A stretch of 64,000 nucleotides of DNA from Pseudomonas sp. WS 5079. GTDB taxonomy: Bacteria; Pseudomonadota; Gammaproteobacteria; Pseudomonadales; Pseudomonadaceae. The notes below the pieces were generated by a model. The model made no database searches, was not told the origin of the DNA, and was given only the letters and a program-made list of their open reading frames with translations. Below, piece by piece: positions 32,822 through 39,167 of this stretch (its first letter is position 1; every line of letters begins with the position of its first letter). The position numbers and the translations under genes were made by a program. The stretch spans positions 62,001 to 126,000 of the forward strand of contig NZ_JAAQWN010000006.1 in NCBI RefSeq assembly GCF_012985465.1. Direction: 5' to 3'.

Positions 32822-33658
32822 TCAAAAAACAAGGTCAGATTCTTCTTCGCAAGGCTCTTTCTTGCGATCATATATAATTGCAGCCTCGTTAATTGTCAAA
32901 GCCGGCCCGAGATAGAGCTGGATCATGTTCATTCTGAGCATTTTGAACTCAAAGGAAGCGAGATCAATTTCTAGCTCCTCCGTAAAACATTTTTCATAGG
33001 TTTTTGCGTCGTATCCTTTGAACTCTATCCCCAAAGACTTGAGCGCCTTGAATACTTTTACTACGCCGGAGATGAAAATAGGCATGATATCTAGATACAC
33101 TTGCTTTTCTGGATATCGCTCAGTCTGAGCTTCTGCCAAAACCTTTTTAAATCCAAGCCCTTCTGCTATTAGATTAAACCGTTTTTGGATGTCAGTTGTT
33201 TTGCCGAGTCGCAAAAGCTCTGGCGAATTCTTGCTGGGGTCTAGGCGCGAATATATATCCTCCAGTTTGACGAAATGATGCATGCGTGATCTTTCGCCTC
33301 CCGCAGATTTATGGCCCGCCAGCAAATATGCTGCCCCTTCTAAGTGCTCAGGGGCTTCGCAGAGCCACAACTCGGGAAGCAAACTGGAAAACAACGAATG
33401 ATCTCGATGATGCAAGGCATTACGCAACGCAATAAGCAAAGATGTATCCGGTTGTGCAAAGTAATCGAACTCATCACTAGAGACATCGTATAACGTGTGG
33501 AAGGCTTCTAATGTCGCTTCCCACGCTCTATCCAAATTTTCGATGGCTTCCTCTCTGTCAACTGCTACCAATCCCTTGTAACGAAGATGTTCCTCTCCAT
33601 AGATACGCATCGTATTAGCAAGTCGACTGACTGCCCTCTGTACGATTTCCTTTTCCAT
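32822..33658 (-). CDS. Unknown protein with HEPN-type RNxxxH motif (2 of 3)
   Basis: 278 residues, GGGGA about 6 bases before ATG. Nearly all helical. LLIALRNALHHRDHSLF places R79-N80-x3-H84 in the HEPN signature, here in the N-terminal part of the protein. The C-terminal half has Lys-rich helices and an acidic tail (EPCEEESDLVF). No membrane segment. Convergent with the preceding gene and separately transcribed. Not recognised beyond the motif. Confidence 0.75.
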   Translation of the reverse strand: MEKEIVQRAVSRLANTMRIYGEEHLRYKGLVAVDREEAIENLDRAWEATLEAFHTLYDVSSDEFDYFAQPDTSLLIALRNALHHRDHSLFSSLLPELWLCEAPEHLEGAAYLLAGHKSAGGERSRMHHFVKLEDIYSRLDPSKNSPELLRLGKTTDIQKRFNLIAEGLGFKKVLAEAQTERYPEKQVYLDIMPIFISGVVKVFKALKSLGIEFKGYDAKTYEKCFTEELEIDLASFEFKMLRMNMIQLYLGPALTINEAAIIYDRKKEPCEEESDLVF

Positions 33659-34008
33659 GTGTAGTCCCCGGAGTTATTTTTGAGCTAATTACGTTAGTGA
33701 CATAAGATCGTACCTGGAATCCAACTGCCTCGCCCGAGCCAGATACAACCGGTACAGATAAGAGGCGGAAGCCTACACTACGTTACGTGCCTTCTACGAA
33801 TGACTGCTTTTGGTCCAGAGCAGTCGTTTGATCGACACGAAGGGCAATGAGCCTCGACCGGCAGAGAACGACCCATAGCAGCCCAATCGCATCAGAACTA
33901 CCAGCCGAAAGCTGCCATTCCCAAGATAATCCCCACTCCAATTATCTCAGGTTTACCTATAAATAAAGCAAGGAGGTTTTGGCGCCACACTATCCGTGAT
34001 ACGAAAAT
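33659..34008. other. Intergenic stretch, no gene seen
   Basis: About 350 bases between two leftward cargo genes. No convincing open frame, RNA gene or repeat recognised. The upstream region of the 33658 gene must hold its promoter. Confidence 0.6.
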
Positions 34009-34911
34009 CTATGAAGTGGCGTAGTGTTTTTCTGTCAAATATAGCGACTCCATGACAAATAGAGAAAAATTTCTCACTAAGTTTTCTAGAGAATCTTTGA
34101 AAAGAATATAGCCATGCCTTTCGATGTGCTCTTGTATCGGCTCCAGCACATCCAATAACAAGTTAACTGGAATAGTCATCTCATCTTGGTTGTCGCAAGC
34201 GCGGCAAATGCTATCGATATATATACCAAAGGCCTTTTTTGTGCGGTCAGAATAAATTCCAGCGCTATGAACTTGTTGGTTTCTTATAAAGTTAAGAAGC
34301 CTCCACACAGAGGCAAGCTGGGACGAGTTAGTAAAGAACTGGCTTCGAGTTTGGAGGTCAGAAAAAAAAGCCGCTTCAGTACCATCACGCTTTAGCTTCC
34401 CCATTAAACACTTCGATATTACATCTTTCCCGCCCAGCATGAGGTGCCGCTCGTTTGTGGATTGATACTTCCTCCTATATATATTTGTAATTGTGCTTTC
34501 AAATAGAAAAAAGTACTCAAGAAACGCCGAGGCATTTAGCGTTCGTATTACCAACTCTCTGTTGGATATTCCGTATGCTTTCGACTTCGCCTCAAACGAA
34601 TCGGAAGCAAAAATTCTTGGCTCGTTTTCCTGGATGACTTCTCCAGGATCGATATGCATCGCTTTGCAGTAGGCTTTATAGGTTTTTGTTATCCCCTCAG
34701 AACTCTCAGGTAATTCACCAATGAAGCCGTCAATATGCTCATCAATTACTTGTTTTGACTCTCCAAACATCTCCGGCATTAAGTTGCACTGCGCAACAAC
34801 TGTTGATGTTGTGACCATCATATGCTGCGATACGAATGAGCTATAGTACTTAACATCCTTGCCAGGTAAAGGCTTCAAGGTGTCAAAAAGCGCTGAAGTT
34901 AGAAGCAGCAT
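34009..34911 (-). CDS. Unknown protein with HEPN-type RNxxxH motif (3 of 3)
   Basis: 300 residues from ATG 34911, chosen because GGAGG lies 4 bases upstream; a longer TTG-start frame to 34959 has no ribosome site. Helical protein with VWRLLNFIRNQQVHSAGIY; R210-N211-x3-H215 fits the HEPN signature. The arrangement (long helical protein, motif in the C-terminal third) is reminiscent of MAE_28990/MAE_18760-type HEPN proteins, but this is an impression, not a match. Poorly conserved AT-rich codons. Confidence 0.75.
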   Translation of the reverse strand: MLLLTSALFDTLKPLPGKDVKYYSSFVSQHMMVTTSTVVAQCNLMPEMFGESKQVIDEHIDGFIGELPESSEGITKTYKAYCKAMHIDPGEVIQENEPRIFASDSFEAKSKAYGISNRELVIRTLNASAFLEYFFLFESTITNIYRRKYQSTNERHLMLGGKDVISKCLMGKLKRDGTEAAFFSDLQTRSQFFTNSSQLASVWRLLNFIRNQQVHSAGIYSDRTKKAFGIYIDSICRACDNQDEMTIPVNLLLDVLEPIQEHIERHGYILFKDSLENLVRNFSLFVMESLYLTEKHYATS

Positions 34912-35413
34912 GCAACCTCCATGTTGTACGGCGAGCATTGCACGCCAGGCGAGAAACAAAAAATAATACCTATACTTATCATATCGCCACCCACACTACA
35001 AGCTCGACCTTGTAATTGGATAGCACATATATTGTGCAAACTCATGCGCTTGGTGACGTCGAACTCTATTTATTGACATTGATTGCGCTCATGACAATCC
35101 TCTCCAGATGCATTCGAAGCCCGCTTGTCCTGTTGCTACACTGAGCCACTCCCTCAGGTTGAGCCTGGACTAGCTAACCCTGAATAGCCAAAACCTCTAT
35201 AGGATTTACGCTACAGGGAATTTGAAACTACTTTCCATGTTTTAACTGAGTACAATCATGAGCCGAATAATACTCTGAGGTTGATAGCAGACTCTGGTAG
35301 ATATATGTACTCCAGAAAGTAGCGAGCGTCCGCGATTGGCCGGTAGCAGCCCTTCTAAGCTAAAGACTGTAGTACGATCATCATAAGCCGCTCCTCGCAG
35401 AGCAGTTCTTGAT
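34912..35413. other. Intergenic stretch at the right end of the cargo, no gene seen
   Basis: About 500 bases without a convincing gene. A leftward frame (35242-35613) crosses the repeats of cluster C and looks accidental. No RNA gene recognised. Confidence 0.5.
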
Positions 35414-35526
35414 GTAACACCTATTTGCCCTGTAACACGTCTATCGGCAAACGGAACACAGCTGTGTAACGCAAAATAAGTCATTTTAAAACATATACTT
35501 ACAAGGAATCGCAACACCCGTAACAC
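35414..35526. repeat. GTAACAC cluster C (degenerate third copy)
   Basis: GTAACAC or GTGTAAC at 35414-35420, 35432-35438, 35464-35470 and 35520-35526, beside a C-rich run. Orientation is like cluster B, but similarity outside the repeats is weak. Confidence 0.6.
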
Positions 35527-35969
35527 GGTTTTATTAGGGTACCCCCCTAGCCCCATCAGTATTGCTCCTCCAGCGAAAGCGGATCGATCATCTTCTTGGC
35601 TTTGATTAGACAACGGGGTCCCTGTGCATGTTGGTTTGTCACGGAGTAGGAAACCCGCCAGATCGTGTTGGCGGAAGGCACCCAGCTTAGTGAACAGGTG
35701 AAGCTGGTGAACTCCAATTCACCTGTGCATATGCCCTACCTTTTCAGCTATCTGCGAGCACCGTTACCAATACGGTAAAGATGCCCTTTTCTCTTCAAGA
35801 TCCTTTCAATTTCAACATTGAAATTTCAGTAAGCTAGTGTGGTTGCCGCTACCACGATCCCGCGGGTTTCATGCCCCGTGTGAAGCGAAACCTCTCAGGG
35901 TCCCCAGCGTGATTTCCTCTCCTCGAAAGGCGGAGCCGGCGAAATTCGCTTGGCAGACCGGAGCAACAA

Positions 35970-36218
35970 GCGCCTGCCCACAACCCAGGATGCTGACTTT
36001 AGCGTTACACGCATGGGCAGCGTTACATCCGATGTACGCGATGCAGCGCTGCTGTGTAACAGCCGTGAAAGCCAATGAAACCGGGCGTTTGGTGAAGGGC
36101 GTTACACCCGTAACACCGGTTACACCAGTTTTGGAGGGGGGCTGGATATGTGCTCTCATGCTGCCCTTCCAAATTGGCCCTACACCACATTGTTGTCCTC
36201 TCGTGAATCAAGATGACC
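35970..36218 (-). repeat. GTGTAAC-rich cluster B, right half of a long inverted repeat
   Basis: The reverse complement aligns with 20416-20672 over its whole length. Repeat units are at 36004-36010, 36023-36028, 36054-36060, 36101-36107, 36109-36115 and 36119-36125. Its outer end still reads HLDS..NVV.GQFG.A on the minus strand, the last codons of the integrase with a stop inside, so the right end carries a decayed integrase 3' end in addition to the repeats. Confidence 0.75.
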
Positions 36219-36315
36219 AGCGTGATTTCCGATCACCAGGTGGTGAGGACAGCTGATATGCAATGCCACTGGCTCGAGGTAGATTGACTACCTCACAACA
36301 CGGCGGGAGAACATC

Positions 36316-36537
36316 ATGGAAGACACCCCTTTGCTTGCTTCATTACTCAAGCGCATGAATGAAAACCAACTGGCCCTGGGGGCAGCTATCGAGGAGCTGT
36401 CAAACTGGGTTGAGCAAAGAGGATCTACAGAAGTGGCACAGAACATTCGAGGGGCACTGGATACCCTGGATGGAAATGCAGGATTCATCACCCTTGCCCT
36501 CGCCTCACTGTCGGCAGAAGGTCGGACAAATATGTGA
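36316..36537 (+). CDS. Small helical protein near attR
   Basis: 73 residues, with GGGAG 7 bases before ATG. Acidic to neutral and helical (LLASLLKRMNENQLALGAAI), no signal peptide, no recognised domain. It lies between the right iteron-like cluster and attR, where short control or excision proteins are often encoded; role unknown. Confidence 0.65.
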   Translation: MEDTPLLASLLKRMNENQLALGAAIEELSNWVEQRGSTEVAQNIRGALDTLDGNAGFITLALASLSAEGRTNM

Positions 36538-36628
36538 ATACCCGGTCGAATGGCTACACATCACCTACCACCTGGTGGTGCTTCACCTAGCGGGAATACG
36601 ACTACATCCATAGGCAGAAGCAAGCAGC

Positions 36629-36648
36629 GTGTATGCCTACATGTATGC
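36629..36648 (+). repeat. Right copy of the 20-bp direct repeat
   Basis: GTGTATGCCTACATGTATGC, identical at 18 of 20 positions to 19185-19204, same orientation, 54 bp inside the attR region. Candidate integrase arm site. Confidence 0.6.
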
Positions 36649-36701
36649 CTAACTGAAACACACCATACAAAACCCTTTAAATACAGAGCATTACAAGACC
36701 A

Positions 36702-36729
36702 GTTCAAATGACTGTGTACCACCAAGTAC
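36702..36729 (+). repeat. attR: degenerate copy of the tRNA-Met 3' end
   Basis: GTTCAA at 36702, then CTGTGTACCACCAAGTAC at 36712-36729. It differs from attL by loss of one G in the acceptor arm and substitutions in the T-loop, as expected for the displaced tRNA end no longer under selection. Confidence 0.82.
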
Positions 36730-36730
36730 T

Positions 36731-36764
36731 AAAAACGGCTTACCGAAAGGTAGGCCGTTTTTTT
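36731..36764. terminator. Bidirectional terminator, probably the original tRNA-Met terminator
   Basis: AAACGGCTTACC-GAAA-GGTAGGCCGTTT with one G-U pair, T7 on the plus strand and T5 on the minus strand. It lies immediately outside attR and also serves the leftward receptor gene. Confidence 0.85.
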
Positions 36765-36829
36765 ATGCCCGCAGAAATCCTGGAGAGCAAGCCCGCGAGC
36801 AGCTATAGCTCACGGGCCATGTCTACACC

Positions 36830-38884
36830 TTAGAAGTAAGTCGTCGCCCCGGCAAAAAACGCCCGGCCCGGCACATAGAACGTCGTCGAACCATCCCGCG
36901 CATCTTCGTCCAGCAGGTTCTGCACGCCGCCATTGAGCGTCAGCCACTTGGTCACGGCCAGGTTCGCCGTCAGGTCGTAGGTGGTGTAGGACTTGACGAA
37001 GTCATTGCCCACCCCGCGCTGTTTACCCACATGCTGCGCCGACAGTTCGGTGTTGAGCTTGTCGGTGGCCTGCCAGTTGATTGCACTGAAAGCAGACAAC
37101 TTGGGCGCGCTGATCAGGTCTTCGCCGGTGGACAGGTTTTTGCTTTCCAGCATGTAGGTGGCGTTGGTGCGCCAGTCCAGGGAGTCGGTCAGCGGCACGC
37201 GAACCGAGCCTTCCCAGCCGCGGGTGCGCGCTTTTTCGACGTTTTCCAGCATGGTCCACCAGCGACCCTGGAATTGGCCCAGTGGCGCATATTCGATCTT
37301 GTCTTCGAAGTCGGTATGGAAGTACGTCAGGCTGGCTTCCCAACCATCACGGTCGAAGGACACACCCATTTCCTTGTTGACGCTGGTCTCTGGCGACAGG
37401 TTCGGGTTACCCGCCATCCAGCAACTGCCGCTCACATAACCCAGGGGTTTCAACGAGCCGCAACCGCGACCGCCGGACTCGGTGGCGGCACCGGCGCTGC
37501 CCTCTTTCAGGCTTGGCGCACGGAAGCCCTTGGACACACCACCGCGCACGGTCCAGTCCGGGTGCGGATGGTAGACCAGGTACGCCCGTGGGCTGTTGTG
37601 GTTGCCGTAGTCTTGACTGTGGTCGAAACGGTTGCCCAGGGTCAGGGCCAGGTTGTCGAGCAGGTACAATTCATCTTCGATAAACGCAGCCGAGTAGTCA
37701 CCCTTGAGCGACGAGCCGGAAACCGCAGCGCCCTGATAGTCCACGGGCACCGTGCCCAGGGTGTCGCTGTTGGTCAGCTCTTCACGCTTCCACTGCCCGC
37801 CCACGGTCATGCGCTGGCTGAGGAGCAATTCAAACGGAATGTTCAGGCTGCCTTCGGCGATTTTTTCTTCGGCGCTGGATTTGCCCCAGTCGATATCGTT
37901 CTTGAATTTGTTCAGGTACAGGTCGACCTTCGAGGTGCCGAAACTCCAGTCCCCGCTGTGGGAAACGGAGTAGCTGTCACGAATCAAACGGCCAGGACCA
38001 AAGCTGCCACCGATGGTTTCGCCCCAGTCACCAAAGGTCTTTTTACTCGACCAGGACCGCTCCACACCATGCACGGCCTCGAACGACAGGCTCTGCTCAT
38101 CGTTGATCTTCCAGTCGAGCAAGGCGTTGACACTGTGGTCCTTGGCGCCGCCAGCGCCGTCGCCGTACATGAACTCGCCATCCTTATCCAGGCGCGCCGT
38201 GACCTCATCGGCGGCCCGCCGGGTCAGGTTGGCGCCCAGGCGCAGGCCCACCGACTCAGTCAATGGCCCGGACAGGTTGAGGCTGGTCTGGGTGGTCTGG
38301 CCCCGATCGGAGTCTTCGGGAATCGTGGTGTTGATGTTGGCCGAACCACTCCAGGTGCTCGAGACCTTGCGGGTGATGATGTTGATCACCCCGCCCATGG
38401 CATCCGAGCCGTACAGCGAAGACATGGGGCCGCGCACGATCTCGATGCGCTCAATCATGTTCGGGGTGATCCAGTTCAGGTCCTGGCGCGCCAGGTCGCG
38501 GCGATAGCTCAAATCCCCGGAACCGCCGAGGCGTTTGCCGTCCACCAGGATCAAGGTGTACTTGTCGTCCAGGCCACGCAGTTTGATTTTCGATTGCTCG
38601 CCCACCGGGCCGAAGCCACCGGTAACGCCGGGCACACGCCGCAGCAGAGTGTTGAGGTCATACACCGGCTGGCGCTCGATTTCTTCGCGGGTAATCACGC
38701 TGACGCTCGCGGGTGCATCGCGCAGGTCCGTGGCGCCGCCGGTGGCGGTGACGAACGAGGTGTCGAGTTCGGTGACGGCGTGTTTATCGACCTCACCAAT
38801 CTCTTCTGCTTGCAACGCCGGGGCGGCGATCAGCATGCCGACGGCCAGGAAAAGAGAGCTGAACAGGTAGGGGGGATTATTCAT
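36830..38884 (-). CDS. TonB-dependent outer-membrane receptor (FepA/CirA type)
   Basis: 684 residues. Signal peptide to about residue 26 (cut after LQA), a short TonB box region near TSFVTATG, a plug domain (about 50-165, with SVSVITREEIERQP and IVRGPMSSLYGSDAMGGVINIITRK) and a 22-strand barrel ending in Phe (GATTYF). There is no STN signalling domain. The plug resembles receptors for catecholate siderophores or colicin-type FepA/CirA proteins; exact ligand unknown. A Fur-like site lies upstream. Confidence 0.9.
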   Translation of the reverse strand: MNNPPYLFSSLFLAVGMLIAAPALQAEEIGEVDKHAVTELDTSFVTATGGATDLRDAPASVSVITREEIERQPVYDLNTLLRRVPGVTGGFGPVGEQSKIKLRGLDDKYTLILVDGKRLGGSGDLSYRRDLARQDLNWITPNMIERIEIVRGPMSSLYGSDAMGGVINIITRKVSSTWSGSANINTTIPEDSDRGQTTQTSLNLSGPLTESVGLRLGANLTRRAADEVTARLDKDGEFMYGDGAGGAKDHSVNALLDWKINDEQSLSFEAVHGVERSWSSKKTFGDWGETIGGSFGPGRLIRDSYSVSHSGDWSFGTSKVDLYLNKFKNDIDWGKSSAEEKIAEGSLNIPFELLLSQRMTVGGQWKREELTNSDTLGTVPVDYQGAAVSGSSLKGDYSAAFIEDELYLLDNLALTLGNRFDHSQDYGNHNSPRAYLVYHPHPDWTVRGGVSKGFRAPSLKEGSAGAATESGGRGCGSLKPLGYVSGSCWMAGNPNLSPETSVNKEMGVSFDRDGWEASLTYFHTDFEDKIEYAPLGQFQGRWWTMLENVEKARTRGWEGSVRVPLTDSLDWRTNATYMLESKNLSTGEDLISAPKLSAFSAINWQATDKLNTELSAQHVGKQRGVGNDFVKSYTTYDLTANLAVTKWLTLNGGVQNLLDEDARDGSTTFYVPGRAFFAGATTYF

Positions 38885-38945
38885 TGCAAACAGTCCTTGT
38901 TGAGCCGATATGCACCAAGACGGAGCACTAAAGGTCGCGGAGTGT

Positions 38946-38965
38946 AATGCAAATCTTTATCATTT
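38946..38965 (-). promoter_or_regulatory. Candidate Fur box upstream of the FepA-like receptor
   Basis: Minus strand reads AAATGATAAAGATTTGCATT, a moderate match to the Fur pattern (AATGATAAT-N-ATT-CATT). It lies about 60 bp before the receptor start. Confidence 0.5.
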
Positions 38966-39118
38966 AGAAAAGCATTTATGACAATGTCGACACAATTCCA
39001 TACATTTCAAATAGATTTATTTTCTTCGAAATACAGCGAAAAGCCGATTAAATCGTCAATCAGAGGATATTTTGCAACGTTAAAGTATTTACTAAAAAAT
39101 CGAATTAATGCCCTGCTC

Positions 39119-39160
39119 GCCGCCCCGCAATGGCCTGAATCAGGACCGTTGCGGGGCGGC
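39119..39160. terminator. 12-bp perfect stem after the STN-type receptor
   Basis: GCCGCCCCGCAA at 39119-39130 pairs with TTGCGGGGCGGC at 39149-39160, loop 18 nt. Adjacent to the receptor stop codon; the nearest T-run on the minus strand is about 20 nt beyond, so efficiency is uncertain. The remaining bases up to 38980 hold no gene. Confidence 0.65.
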
Positions 39161-39167
39161 AATGCCA

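Larger units (their letters stand above)
19071..36729. mobile_element. P4-like satellite genomic island in tRNA-Met
   Basis: Bounded by attL at the tRNA-Met 3' end and a degenerate attR. It contains, in order, a P4-type integrase, inverted iteron-like cluster, AlpA regulator, CI/C4-like antisense RNA with targets, small genes, primase/helicase, AT-rich cargo of unknown function, and a second and third iteron-like cluster. Integrase, AlpA, CI RNA and alpha-like primase together are the core of satellite phage P4. No capsid, tail or packaging genes are present, so mobilisation would depend on a helper. Confidence 0.88.

Noticed and set aside
35242..35613. A 123-codon minus-strand frame at the right end of the cargo.
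   Set aside because: It runs through the degenerate repeat cluster C, has no recognisable domain and no good ribosome site.
35694..35726. ACAGGTGAA/TTCACCTGT inverted repeat.
   Set aside because: A 9-bp arm pair in an otherwise featureless region; no T-tract and no gene it would serve.
36830..38884. Assigning the receptor a specific siderophore (for example enterobactin).
   Set aside because: Plug motifs only give the broad FepA/CirA class; no siderophore genes lie beside it.
37031..38947. Long open frames opposite the TonB receptors, czcA (56516-60367) and other GC-rich genes.
   Set aside because: These are antisense shadows caused by high GC at third codon positions; the sense strands encode well-known families.
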